Positions 26,144 through 34,468 of a stretch of DNA of 38,812 nt are shown here, one piece after another. Under the pieces are notes generated by a model. It was not told the DNA's origin. It made no database searches and saw only the letters and a program-made list of their open reading frames with translations. The translations under genes were made by a program, and so were the position numbers. The stretch is from Hydrogenovibrio sp. SC-1 (GTDB lineage: Bacteria > Pseudomonadota > Gammaproteobacteria > Thiomicrospirales > Thiomicrospiraceae): the NCBI RefSeq assembly GCF_002848135.1, contig NZ_PKGB01000019.1:1-38812 (forward strand), written 5' to 3'. Position 1 is the stretch's first letter; every line of letters starts with the position of its first letter.

Positions 26144-27430
26144 TTATTTAAAACGCTGGGTGGGGTCGACTTCTTTGAGTTTTATTTTCTCAATGGCATG
26201 ATTAGAGGTTTCGACAACCTCAATGGTGTAGTTGCCGATTTTAAGACAGGTTCCGACCATTGGCAGCGTTTCAAGTTCCTCTTGAATCAGGCCATTTAAG
26301 GTTTTTGGACCATCTGTTGGTAAGTCAAATTGATAGGTTTTATTAACGTCTCGAATAAATTCAGATGCGTCAAACGTAATCGAACCGTCTTTATGCGTTT
26401 GAATCGTATTAAACACCTTTTCCCGGTTGTCAGTAGAAAATTTACCAACGATCTCTTCAAGTAGGTCTTCTAAGGTGAGTAACCCTTGCAGATTGCCGTA
26501 TTCATCCACAATCAAAGCCATATGGCGTTTGTGCTTATTGAACTTGGAAAGCTGGATGTTTAAGGTGGTTGTTTCTGGAATAAAATAACCAGGCCTGGTC
26601 GCTTTAATAATGTCTTTTAAGGTGAGATTAGGCTTGGTTAAAATCGGCAGCATTTTGCGCAGATTTATAATCCCAATCAATTCATCGTCCATATTGTCGC
26701 GATACACAGGGATGCGAGTAAACGGCGATTTTAAAATGCGCTTAACAATCTTATCTAGTGGTTCATTGACGTCAATACCATAGATGTCCTGTTTCGGGAT
26801 CATAACATCTTCTACGGTAATGGTTTCCAGTTGCATAATGCCGCTCAACATGCTGCGATAATGTTTTGGTAATCGACCAGTGGCCTCATTGATGAGTGTC
26901 TGTAGTTCTTCTTTGCTTAGTGCATGTTGATCCTGGTCATGCTGCATGACTTTAACACCAAAAATCCTGAGAAACCCATTTGCAATAAAGTTGATGAACC
27001 AGACGAGGGGGGAAAATATTTTGAGTAAAGGTTCTAAAACATAAGCAGCTGGATAGGCAATTTTTTCAGGATAAAGTGCCGCTAAGGTTTTAGGTGCAAC
27101 TTCAGAAAAAATCAAAATCACCAGTGTCAATATCCCAGCGGCAAGCGCAATGCCAGCTTCACCAATCAAGCGCATAGCAATAATGGTGGCAATTGACGAG
27201 GCAAAGATATTGACAAAATTATTGCCTAATAAAATCACCCCTAATAGCCGATCGGGCTTTTCGAGCAATTTTTGAGCTTTAATAGCGCCTTTATGGCCTT
27301 GTTTGACTTTGTGTTTTAGGCGGTACTTATTCAACGCCATCATGCCCGTTTCAGAGCTGGAGAAGAGCGCAGATAAAATAATCATCAAACCAAGGATGAT
27401 AAAGAGGGCAGAAATGGGCAGACTGTTCAA
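26144..27430 (-). CDS. CorC/HlyC-family membrane protein with CBS domains
   Basis: This 428-residue protein has the domain order of the YfjD/CorB group: an N-terminal DUF21 membrane region with three to four helices (opening SSSETGMMALNKYRLKHK), a tandem CBS pair (about 205-325, including IPVYRDNMDDELIGIINLRK and MALIVDEYGNLQGLLTLED), and a C-terminal CorC_HlyC FAD-like domain (about 345-420). CNNM-like relatives take part in Mg2+ transport or efflux. 'Hemolysin' in old names is not supported. A copy of ACCAGGCCTGGT lies inside at 26588-26599. Confidence 0.9.
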   Translation of the reverse strand: MNSLPISALFIILGLMIILSALFSSSETGMMALNKYRLKHKVKQGHKGAIKAQKLLEKPDRLLGVILLGNNFVNIFASSIATIIAMRLIGEAGIALAAGILTLVILIFSEVAPKTLAALYPEKIAYPAAYVLEPLLKIFSPLVWFINFIANGFLRIFGVKVMQHDQDQHALSKEELQTLINEATGRLPKHYRSMLSGIMQLETITVEDVMIPKQDIYGIDVNEPLDKIVKRILKSPFTRIPVYRDNMDDELIGIINLRKMLPILTKPNLTLKDIIKATRPGYFIPETTTLNIQLSKFNKHKRHMALIVDEYGNLQGLLTLEDLLEEIVGKFSTDNREKVFNTIQTHKDGSITFDASEFIRDVNKTYQFDLPTDGPKTLNGLIQEELETLPMVGTCLKIGNYTIEVVETSNHAIEKIKLKEVDPTQRFK

Positions 27431-27474
27431 AATGATCGTTTTATAGAGTGAATCGAAAGAGAATTATAACGATA

Positions 27475-27505
27475 AAACCCCTGCGCCGCAAAGTTTTGGC
27501 GCAGG
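27475..27505 (-). terminator. Terminator of the CcsA-like gene
   Basis: CCTGCGCC/GGCGCAGG (27480-27487 with 27498-27505) makes an 8-bp stem around a ten-base loop. On the minus strand it is followed by a GG and TTTT, so it fits a weak intrinsic terminator just past the gene at 27528 and ahead of the CorC-type gene. Confidence 0.7.
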
Positions 27506-27527
27506 CAATTGATAATAGAGCGGACGG

Positions 27528-28328
27528 TTAAAGTATGATTAGAATCGCTTCGGTTCCAATATAACTTAGGATCAGTAAGAAATACGCCCACAGAATGTAA
27601 TAGGCCGCTTTTTGTCCTCGCCATCCAAAACGGAAATGTCCGAAAAGAAATAACCCATAAGTCAACCAGGCTAGGATTGCAAAAAAGGTTTTGTGAACGA
27701 GGTGCTGAGCAAAAATATCTTCTAGAAAAAACACACCGCTCAGCAAGGCAAAACTTAAAAAGATAAAGCCGATTAATACCATTTGGATCAAGGTTTTTTC
27801 CATGACCTGTAGGGGCGGTAGGTTTTTGAAGAGGGTGGTGAGTTGGCGTTTTTGAAAACGATGTTCTTGAACCGCGTACAGAGCGGCTTGAGCCGCCGCC
27901 AAGCCCATAATGCTGTAAGCGGTAATGGAAATCAGTACATGGCTTCCTAATGGATAAGGGAGCGGACTTCCTTCAAAGCCAACCATGGGTGCTAAGGTGG
28001 TTAAGGCCGAAATTGGGAAGATAAAAATCCCTAAGTTTTCAGTGGCTTTGTTGATATTGGTGATGAGCAAAACCATCACCGCTATCCAACTGATCAGAGA
28101 GAGCCCCATACCTAGGCTAAACACAATGGTGTTATCAACAATCAGGTTATGTGAAAAAGAATAGAGATGTAACAACGCTGCCGTAATAGCAAAGATTAAG
28201 AGTTTTGACCGATTAAATGTCTGACCACTTTTTGTGGATCGATCTTGTTTGAACCTCTGCCACAACAGTCCAGTTGCAAAAAAATACAATAAACTTGAAA
28301 AAATTGCAGCGAGTGCGCTAATGACCAT
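27528..28328 (-). CDS. CcsA/YpjD-type cytochrome c assembly membrane protein
   Basis: This 266-residue inner-membrane protein has about eight helices and belongs to the CcsA/CcmF family of cytochrome c maturation. The tryptophan-rich heme-handling region is not clear, but the histidines in SHNLIVD, GSHVLIS and HLVHKTFFAILAWLTYGLFLFGH fit the pattern; YpjD in E. coli is the closest by layout (next to ffh and CorC-type genes). Its function beyond the family label is unknown. It is divergent from ffh, with the spacer 28329-28525 between. Confidence 0.88.
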   Translation of the reverse strand: MVISALAAIFSSLLYFFATGLLWQRFKQDRSTKSGQTFNRSKLLIFAITAALLHLYSFSHNLIVDNTIVFSLGMGLSLISWIAVMVLLITNINKATENLGIFIFPISALTTLAPMVGFEGSPLPYPLGSHVLISITAYSIMGLAAAQAALYAVQEHRFQKRQLTTLFKNLPPLQVMEKTLIQMVLIGFIFLSFALLSGVFFLEDIFAQHLVHKTFFAILAWLTYGLFLFGHFRFGWRGQKAAYYILWAYFLLILSYIGTEAILIIL

Positions 28329-28390
28329 CTTAATCCTTTACCAAAATTGAAAACACAGAATATAACCGCAAACGGCGAAGCTTAGAAGCC

Positions 28391-28446
28391 AATTCTTAAA
28401 AGAATTTCGGCGTCCTTTAGCTATTTAATTCATAAACACTTATAAT
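28391..28446. promoter_or_regulatory. Divergent ypjD-ffh promoter region
   Basis: The spacer has a consensus TATAAT at 28441-28446 for ffh, without a good -35, and an inverted repeat AATTCTT-AA-AAGAATT at 28391-28406. These could be a promoter and an operator; neither is confirmed. Confidence 0.4.
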
Positions 28447-28525
28447 ATCGAAAATTCAGCGTAAATGAAATGAAATTAACCGAAAGCTTAATTAGAAAAG
28501 CGATTGGGAAACAGTGGGAAAGGAT

Positions 28526-29902
28526 ATGTTTGATAGTTTATCGGATCGTTTGACGAAATCATTTAAAGCCATAACGGGTCAAGGTCGCTTGACTGAAGCC
28601 AATATTAAAGATGCTTTAAGGGATGTTCGTCGTGCTTTGCTCGAAGCAGATGTCGCTTTAAGTGTTGTTAAAACGTTTATTGACCAGGTGCAACAAAGAG
28701 CGATCGGTCAAGAAGTTTCAACCAGTTTAAATCCTGGTCAAGCCTTTATTAAAATTGTTCGCGAGCAATTAACCCAGGTCATGGGAGACGAAGCGGCGCC
28801 GTTGAATTTCAATGTTGAGCCGCCAGCCATTATTATGGTGGCCGGGTTGCAAGGGGCGGGTAAAACCACCTCGGTCGGTAAGTTGGCACGTTGGTTAAAA
28901 GAACACGAAAAGAAAAAAGTAATGGTGGTTTCTGCCGATGTTTATCGTCCTGCGGCGATTAAACAGCTTGAAACCCTTGCCGGTCAGGTGGATGTGAGCT
29001 TTTTCCCCTCGTCAGCGGATCAAGATCCGGTCGCCATTGCTAAGGCTGCGCATGCAGAAGCGAAAAAGCAATTTGCCGATGTCTTGATTCTCGACACCGC
29101 GGGTCGAATGCATATTGACGAAGATATGATGGCGGAGATTAAACGCCTTCATCAGGCGATTAAGCCGATTGAAACTTTGTTCGTTGTTGATGCGATGACG
29201 GGGCAGGACGCCGCTAATACTGCAAAAGCCTTTAATGATGCCTTGCCGTTGACAGGGGTGGTTCTAACCAAAACAGACGGCGATGCCCGTGGTGGTGCCG
29301 CCTTATCTATCCGACAAATTACCGGTAAACCGATTAAGTTTATTGGTGCGGGTGAAAAAACCGATGCATTAGAATCCTTCCATCCAGATCGTATGGCCGG
29401 CCGAATTTTAGGTATGGGTGATGTACTCAGCTTGATTGAAGAAGCTGAAAGCAAAATTGACCAAAAGAAAGCTCAGAAATTTGCCAAGAAGATTCAAAAA
29501 TCCGGACAGTTTGATTTAGAAGATTTCTTAGAGCAGTTGCAACAAATCAATAGCATGGGCGGCGTAGGCGGCTTAATAGGTAAAATGCCAGGCATGGGTC
29601 AAATAAAAGGGCAGATCAATGACCAAGCGGTTGAAAAAGATTTTAAACGCTTAGAGGCCATTATCTATTCAATGACCCCTCAGGAACGCGCACATCCAGC
29701 CATTATCAAAGGGTCCCGTAAAAAACGGATTGCCTCCGGTTCTGGAACGCAAGTGCAAGATATTAATAAACTGATGAAACAATTCACGCAGATGCAAAAA
29801 ATGATGAAGAAGGTTTCTAAAGGCGGTATGAAAAATATGATGCGCGGTATGGCGGGTAAAATGCCAGGCCTGGGCGGAATGATGCCGCCTGGCATGAAAT
29901 AG
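28526..29902 (+). CDS. ffh: Signal recognition particle protein Ffh
   Basis: Ffh binds 4.5S RNA and signal sequences on nascent chains and delivers ribosomes to FtsY. I start at ATG 28526, giving the canonical opening MFDSLSDRLTKSF; the GTG at 28514 would add four residues. The 458-residue protein has an N domain, the GTPase (GLQGAGKTTSVGKL, DTAGRMHID, TKTDGDARGG), and a methionine-rich M domain (MKQFTQMQKMMKKV) ending MPGLGGMMPPGMK. A CAGGCCTG copy lies near the end of the gene (29865-29872). The SRP RNA gene is not seen here. Confidence 0.97.
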   Translation: MFDSLSDRLTKSFKAITGQGRLTEANIKDALRDVRRALLEADVALSVVKTFIDQVQQRAIGQEVSTSLNPGQAFIKIVREQLTQVMGDEAAPLNFNVEPPAIIMVAGLQGAGKTTSVGKLARWLKEHEKKKVMVVSADVYRPAAIKQLETLAGQVDVSFFPSSADQDPVAIAKAAHAEAKKQFADVLILDTAGRMHIDEDMMAEIKRLHQAIKPIETLFVVDAMTGQDAANTAKAFNDALPLTGVVLTKTDGDARGGAALSIRQITGKPIKFIGAGEKTDALESFHPDRMAGRILGMGDVLSLIEEAESKIDQKKAQKFAKKIQKSGQFDLEDFLEQLQQINSMGGVGGLIGKMPGMGQIKGQINDQAVEKDFKRLEAIIYSMTPQERAHPAIIKGSRKKRIASGSGTQVQDINKLMKQFTQMQKMMKKVSKGGMKNMMRGMAGKMPGLGGMMPPGMK

Positions 29903-29942
29903 GGCTAGCCATAAATCGTAACCGTTGTTAGGTTATCTTGTT

Positions 29943-29969
29943 AAAGCCACCCAGGCCTGGGTGGCTTTT
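29943..29969. terminator. Perfect 26-bp palindromic terminator after ffh
   Basis: AAAGCCACCCAGG (29943-29955) pairs with CCTGGGTGGCTTT (29956-29968), and T residues follow to 29970. Its centre is the repeated motif CCAGGCCTGG at 29951-29960. It lies between convergent ffh and the HAD gene, eight bases from the latter's stop codon, and can work for both. Confidence 0.9.
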
Positions 29970-29976
29970 TTCGTTT

Positions 29977-30633
29977 TTAATCCCGAAAAGAGGTAGATGG
30001 CCACTGTTTGGTTTGTCCGTGAGCCAGCAGCGCTTCATCTGCATCGACCATAATCGGGTTGTCTACCAGTTCGAGCAGTGGAATGTCATTATGCGAGTCG
30101 GAATAGAAATAACTGTCTTTTAAGTCTTGCTGTTGATTTTGCAACCAGCTTTTTAATCGAGTCACTTTACCCTGTTGGAAGGAAGGGGTACCGACCACGT
30201 CACCGGTAAAATGATTATCCTTAACTTCTGGGTCCGTACCAATTAACGCTTCTATACCGTAAAGATCCGCAATGGGGCGCGTCACAAAAGAATTTGTTGC
30301 CGTAATGATTAGTAATTGATCTCCTTGCTGGCGGTGCTTATCCACAATGGATTGTGCTTTGTCTTGGTAAATCGGCAGAATGTAATGGTGCATAAAGGTC
30401 TTGCGCCATTCAATCAATGTTCCCATCGGGTGGGCGCTCAACGGTGCTAAAGAAAAGCGTTGGTAAGCCAAAATATCCAAGGTTCCTGCTTGGTAATCAG
30501 CATAAAAGGCGTCGTTCATTTTTTCATAATGATCGCCATCAACGACGCCTTTTTCGATTAAAAATTTTCCCCAAAGATAATCGCTGTCGCCATGAATCAA
30601 GGTGTTATCCAAGTCAAAGATTGCTAATGCCAT
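29977..30633 (-). CDS. HAD-IB family phosphatase (SerB-like)
   Basis: The 218-residue protein is an HAD hydrolase of the IB subgroup, with motif I FDLDNTLIHGD (nucleophile Asp7, acid Asp9), motif II ITATNSF, the lysine in GKVTRLK and motif III YFYSDSHNDIPLL. The helical cap lies between motifs I and II. Such enzymes are often annotated as phosphoserine phosphatases or histidinol-phosphatases; this sequence does not settle the substrate. In related genomes the gene sits beside rppH, as here. It is convergent with ffh and divergent from rppH. Confidence 0.88.
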   Translation of the reverse strand: MALAIFDLDNTLIHGDSDYLWGKFLIEKGVVDGDHYEKMNDAFYADYQAGTLDILAYQRFSLAPLSAHPMGTLIEWRKTFMHHYILPIYQDKAQSIVDKHRQQGDQLLIITATNSFVTRPIADLYGIEALIGTDPEVKDNHFTGDVVGTPSFQQGKVTRLKSWLQNQQQDLKDSYFYSDSHNDIPLLELVDNPIMVDADEALLAHGQTKQWPSTSFRD

Positions 30634-30854
30634 TCAAGTCCCTTAAATCGTGTTGTTTGAGTCGCATAGTTTACCCGACAGATTTAGAGTTGTGATTAGA
30701 ATTTTTTGGGCTTCAATTGGATTTTTTAAGCTTATTTTCAGATTAATGTTAAAAGAGATTGAAAGAAAAGCCCTTTTTTTGCAATAATTGTCACAATTAA
30801 AACGAATATTCAAAGGCTCAAGATGAAGATCACTGAACTGAAAAAGGGACAGGT
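30634..30854. promoter_or_regulatory. Divergent HAD-rppH spacer with a candidate upstream small ORF
   Basis: The spacer contains an inverted repeat AATTGT-C-ACAATT (30786-30798), which could be an operator, and a short frame ATG 30823 to TGA 30858 (11 residues, MKITELKKGQV) with AAAGG upstream. The frame overlaps the rppH start as GTGTGA. Confidence 0.4.
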
Positions 30855-31352
30855 GTGATTGATGAAAATGGGTATCGGCCAAATGTCGGTATTATTATTG
30901 TCAATAAAGAGGGCAAGCTTTTTTGGGGCAAGCGCCTCTATCAGGATGCTTGGCAATTTCCACAAGGGGGCATGCGGGAAAATGAAACCCCACAGCAGGC
31001 TGTTTTTAGAGAACTCAAAGAAGAAGTTGGCCTAGAACCCTCAGATGTGCGGGTATTGGGGCGCACCCAAGATTGGTTAACCTATGATTTGCCAAAACAT
31101 CTCATTCGCCACTATAGCGAACCGGTTTGTATTGGCCAAAAACAGATTTGGTTTTTATTAGGTTTGCTGAGTGAAGAAGATAAAATTGATTTGAATCGTC
31201 ACGATACCCCTGAATTTGAAGGGTGGAATTGGGTCGATTATTGGTTGCCTGTCCAAAAAGTGGTTTCCTTTAAGCAAGCGGTCTATCATCAAGCCTTAAC
31301 CGAGCTTGAAACCCATCTAGAAAAATTCTGGTCAAAAAACCTGACCTCATAA
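30855..31352 (+). CDS. rppH: RNA pyrophosphohydrolase RppH
   Basis: RppH removes pyrophosphate from the 5' end of mRNA and so starts RNase E-dependent decay. The 165-residue protein opens MIDENGYRPNVGIIIVN exactly like E. coli RppH and starts at GTG 30855. The Nudix box G38-x5-E44-x7-R52-E53-x-x-E56-E57-x-G59 is intact. Other diagnostic parts are WQFPQGGMRENE and CIGQKQIWFLL, then YWLPVQKVVSFKQAVY. E. coli RppH (176) has a slightly longer tail. The start overlaps a short upstream frame, which may couple translation. Confidence 0.97.
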   Translation: MIDENGYRPNVGIIIVNKEGKLFWGKRLYQDAWQFPQGGMRENETPQQAVFRELKEEVGLEPSDVRVLGRTQDWLTYDLPKHLIRHYSEPVCIGQKQIWFLLGLLSEEDKIDLNRHDTPEFEGWNWVDYWLPVQKVVSFKQAVYHQALTELETHLEKFWSKNLTS

Positions 31353-31463
31353 ATCATCAAACCGATTGTCTCGGCATTGCTTTAACAGAATGCCGTTAAC
31401 GACACCTCCTTATTTTATCTCCCCGATATTCTGAATCTCACTACCGCCAAAAAGCGTGCTTTG
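31353..31463. other. Spacer after rppH within a 345-base gene-free stretch
   Basis: The gap 31353-31697 holds no protein gene. Its first part has no hairpin with a T-run that would be a clear terminator for rppH. Its second part holds the aceE promoter and structured leader, listed next. Confidence 0.4.
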
Positions 31464-31493
31464 TTAGGCAAAACAAACAAAAAATGTTATTAT
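31464..31493 (+). promoter_or_regulatory. Candidate aceE promoter
   Basis: TTAGGC at 31464-31469 and TATTAT at 31488-31493 are separated by 18 bp. Transcription would begin near 31500, leaving a leader of about 200 bases before aceE. The -35 match is modest. No PdhR-like operator is obvious. Confidence 0.5.
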
Positions 31494-31501
31494 GCGTCAG
31501 C

Positions 31502-31697
31502 ATTTAATGAACTCAGATGGCGATGGAGGGGGTTCCCTCGTCTGCACTATCTCGAGATCTAACGCTTTGGAAATACTAAGTAGCTGGAAACCAAAGTGGT
31601 TATGTTGGCGACACCGGTAAGAACTACTGGCTGTTGAATGACTTTAGGGAAACCCAGCCCCTGAAGCAGGCTTGAACCAACCAAAGAGGTTAAATTT
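31502..31697 (+). promoter_or_regulatory. Structured, about 200-nt aceE leader; no known riboswitch recognised
   Basis: Four hairpins fit. The first is GAGGG-GGTT-CCCTC (31526-31539), extended by CAGA/TCTG. The second is CGCTTTGG/CCAAAGTG (31563-31570 with 31591-31598). The third is CGACACCGGTA/TACTGG-C-TGTTG (31609-31619 with 31625-31636), the longest, with a loop AGAAC. The fourth is CCTG-AAG-CAGG (31660-31670), near GGG-AAA-CCC (31647-31655). Several single-stranded parts carry GGA or GGAAA, as in CsrA/RsmA sites. The ribosome binding site AAAGAGG follows at about 31682-31688. It may be an unclassified cis-regulatory RNA of the pyruvate dehydrogenase operon. Confidence 0.45.
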
Positions 31698-34358
31698 ATG
31701 AACGATAAGTTCGTTGATCAAGATCCACAAGAAACACAAGAGTGGCTTGATGCCCTAGAAGCCGTTGTCTCCTTTGAAGGCTCGGACAAGGCGCAACATA
31801 TCATTGGCACACTAATCGAAAAAGCGCGTGTGCATGGTATCGATATCCCTTATTCTGCAAACACCCCTTACATCAACACCATTGCCCCTGAAGAGCAAGC
31901 GAACTATCCTGGAAATGTGGATATTGAGCGAAGAATGCGTGCGCTACTGCGCTGGAATGCGATGGCAATGGTTTCAAGAGCCAATAAATACACCAGTGTG
32001 GGCGGGCATATCGCCTCTTACGCTTCGAGTTGTACGCTCTATGAAGTTGGTATGAATCACTTTTTTAAAGGCCCTAAGCATGAGCAAGGTGCCGATATGG
32101 TGTTTTTCCAAGGGCATACTGCGCCAGGTATGTACTCCCGCTCTTATATGGAAGGGCGTTTGGAAGCAGACCAACTAAGAAATTATCGTCAAGAAGTGGA
32201 TGGAAACGGTTTATCTTCTTATCCTCATCCTTGGTTAATGTCTGATTACTGGCAGTTCCCAACGGTTTCTATGGGCTTAGGTCCTTTAATGGCCATTTAT
32301 CAAGCGCGTTTTATGAAATATATGCAAGCGCGCGGCCTATCTGAAACCCAAGGCCGTAAAGTTTGGGCCTTCTTAGGTGACGGTGAAATGGACGAGCCAG
32401 AATCTCGTGGTGCCTTACAACTGGCTAAGCGTGAAAAACTCGATAACCTCATCTTTGTTATTAACTGTAATCTACAACGTTTAGACGGCCCTGTTCGTGG
32501 TAATGACAAAATCATTCAAGAATTGGAAGGCGTGTTCCGTGGTGCAGGTTGGAATGTTATCAAAGTACTTTGGGGCTCTGGCTGGGATCGTTTACTATCA
32601 AAAGACGTCACTGGTAAGCTGATTGAGCGTATGGGTGAAGTGGTTGATGGTGAATATCAAGCCTATAAAGCCAAAGATGGTGCTTTCGTTCGTGAACACT
32701 TCTTCGGAAAATACCCAGAAACCGCTGAACTGGTCGCCGACATGACCGATGACGAAATCTTCCGTCTTACGCGCGGTGGTCATTCACCTCGTAAGATTTA
32801 CAATGCCTATAAGCGTGCGACTGAAACGACTGGCCAACCAACCGTAATCTTAGCGAAAACCGTTAAAGGGTATGGTATGGGGCAATATGGTGAAGCCGCT
32901 AATACCGCGCATCAACAGAAGAAACTGGATTTAGATGGATTGAAATACTTCCGTGATCGTTTCTCTGTGCCAATTTCTGATGAAGAGTTAGAAAAAGATA
33001 TTCCGTTCCACCGTCCTGAAGAAGGGTCGGATATTGCGACTTATATGAAAGAACGTCGTGATGCTTTAGGTGGAAGTCTACCGGCTCGTAGTGATCATGC
33101 TGAACCACTTCCTGTTCCTGAATTATCCGCTTTCAAAATGTTAACGGAAGGGACGGATGATCGTGAAATGTCAACGACTATGGCATTTGTTCGTATTATC
33201 TCAATCTTATTAAGAGATAAGAAAATTGGGCCACGTTGTGTTCCAATTATTCCGGATGAAGCCCGTACCTTTGGGATGGAAGGGCTATTCCGTCAAGTGG
33301 GTATCTATGATCCTGCCGGACAGTTATATGAGCCAATGGATTCAGACCAACTGATGTGGTACAAAGAATCGGCCAGCGGTCAAGTTTTCCAAGAAGGGAT
33401 TAACGAAGCCGGCGCCATGTCTAACTGGATCGCCGCGGCCACCGCTTATGCCAACTATGGCGTGAGCATGGTACCTTTCTATATTTACTATTCAATGTTT
33501 GGTTATCAGCGTATTGGGGATCTAGCCTGGGCAGCCGGCGATTCTCGTGCACGTGGTTTCCTAATGGGTGGAACAGCAGGTCGTACCACTTTGGAAGGGG
33601 AAGGGCTACAGCATCAAGATGGTCATAACCTAATCCAATTTGATCATGTCCCTAACTGTCTTTCTTATGATCCAACCTTTGCTTATGAGATGGCGGTGAT
33701 TATCCGTGATGGGATTAAGCGGATGTTTAATGAGAAAGAAGACGTTTATTACTACATCACCTGTATGAACGAAAACTACACCCATCCGGCTATGCCAGAA
33801 GGTTCGGAAGAAGGGATTCTAAAAGGGCTTTATTCCTTTAAGAAATCAACAGCTAAGCACAAGAATAAAGTTCAGTTGATGGGCTCTGGTACCATTTTCC
33901 GTGAAGTGATTGCCGCAGCAGAAATGTTGGAAACTGACTGGAAAGTGGCTGCTGATATTTGGGCAGCGCCAAGCTTTAACCTATTACGTCGTGATGGAAT
34001 TGAAACGGATCGTTGGAATACGATGCACCCAACCGAAACGCCTAAAGTTTCTTATTGTGAAGCGACTTTGGCCGATGCAAAAGGGCCATTTATCGCTGCG
34101 ACCGATTATATTCGTGACTATCCAAACCGGATTCGTGAATATGTTCCGGGTGAATTCTATGTGTTAGGTACAGATGGTTTTGGTCGTTCTGATACGCGTG
34201 AACAACTCCGTAAGTTCTTTGAAGTGAACCGTTATTATGTGGTTGTTCAATCGCTTAAAGCCTTAGCAGATGCGGGCAGTATCAAACCAGAAGTGGTTCA
34301 GCAAGCCATCGAGAAGTATGGTCTTGATAGTGAAAAAACCTATCCTGTTCACGCTTAA
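31698..34358 (+). CDS. aceE: Pyruvate dehydrogenase E1 component, homodimeric type
   Basis: AceE decarboxylates pyruvate with thiamine diphosphate and passes the acetyl group to the lipoyl arm of AceF. The 886-residue length matches E. coli (887). Diagnostic parts are FFQGHTAPGMYSRSYMEG, the ThDP motif GDGEMDEPES ending in NLIFVINCN, ARTFGMEGLFRQVGIYDP and GTDGFGRSDTREQLR. It starts at ATG 31698 with AAAGAGG eight bases upstream, after the long leader. Two hairpins, not a terminator, separate it from aceF. The cluster aceE-aceF-lpd encodes the whole complex. Confidence 0.98.
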   Translation: MNDKFVDQDPQETQEWLDALEAVVSFEGSDKAQHIIGTLIEKARVHGIDIPYSANTPYINTIAPEEQANYPGNVDIERRMRALLRWNAMAMVSRANKYTSVGGHIASYASSCTLYEVGMNHFFKGPKHEQGADMVFFQGHTAPGMYSRSYMEGRLEADQLRNYRQEVDGNGLSSYPHPWLMSDYWQFPTVSMGLGPLMAIYQARFMKYMQARGLSETQGRKVWAFLGDGEMDEPESRGALQLAKREKLDNLIFVINCNLQRLDGPVRGNDKIIQELEGVFRGAGWNVIKVLWGSGWDRLLSKDVTGKLIERMGEVVDGEYQAYKAKDGAFVREHFFGKYPETAELVADMTDDEIFRLTRGGHSPRKIYNAYKRATETTGQPTVILAKTVKGYGMGQYGEAANTAHQQKKLDLDGLKYFRDRFSVPISDEELEKDIPFHRPEEGSDIATYMKERRDALGGSLPARSDHAEPLPVPELSAFKMLTEGTDDREMSTTMAFVRIISILLRDKKIGPRCVPIIPDEARTFGMEGLFRQVGIYDPAGQLYEPMDSDQLMWYKESASGQVFQEGINEAGAMSNWIAAATAYANYGVSMVPFYIYYSMFGYQRIGDLAWAAGDSRARGFLMGGTAGRTTLEGEGLQHQDGHNLIQFDHVPNCLSYDPTFAYEMAVIIRDGIKRMFNEKEDVYYYITCMNENYTHPAMPEGSEEGILKGLYSFKKSTAKHKNKVQLMGSGTIFREVIAAAEMLETDWKVAADIWAAPSFNLLRRDGIETDRWNTMHPTETPKVSYCEATLADAKGPFIAATDYIRDYPNRIREYVPGEFYVLGTDGFGRSDTREQLRKFFEVNRYYVVVQSLKALADAGSIKPEVVQQAIEKYGLDSEKTYPVHA

Positions 34359-34389
34359 TGGTAAAGGACGCTAAATCGTCTATCTAAAC

Positions 34390-34446
34390 GCGCTGCGAAG
34401 GCAGCGTCAGAATTTACATTCAACCTGGCCAAAAGCTCAGGTTGAA
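34390..34446 (+). repeat. Two stem-loops between aceE and aceF
   Basis: GCGCTGC-GAAG-GCAGCGT (34390-34407) and TTCAACCTG/CAGGTTGAA (34419-34427 with 34438-34446) are both strong stems without a T-run. They lie in the 110-bp aceE-aceF spacer. Such intercistronic hairpins can protect upstream mRNA from 3' exonucleases or guide processing; this role is inferred. The second ends 22 bp before the aceF start. Confidence 0.75.
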
Positions 34447-34468
34447 GTTTAACAAGGAATGAAATGAC

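Noticed and set aside
31502-31690. 6S RNA, SRP RNA or tmRNA in the aceE leader
   Set aside because: The hairpin order and the conserved sequences of those RNAs are not present, and the ends do not pair.
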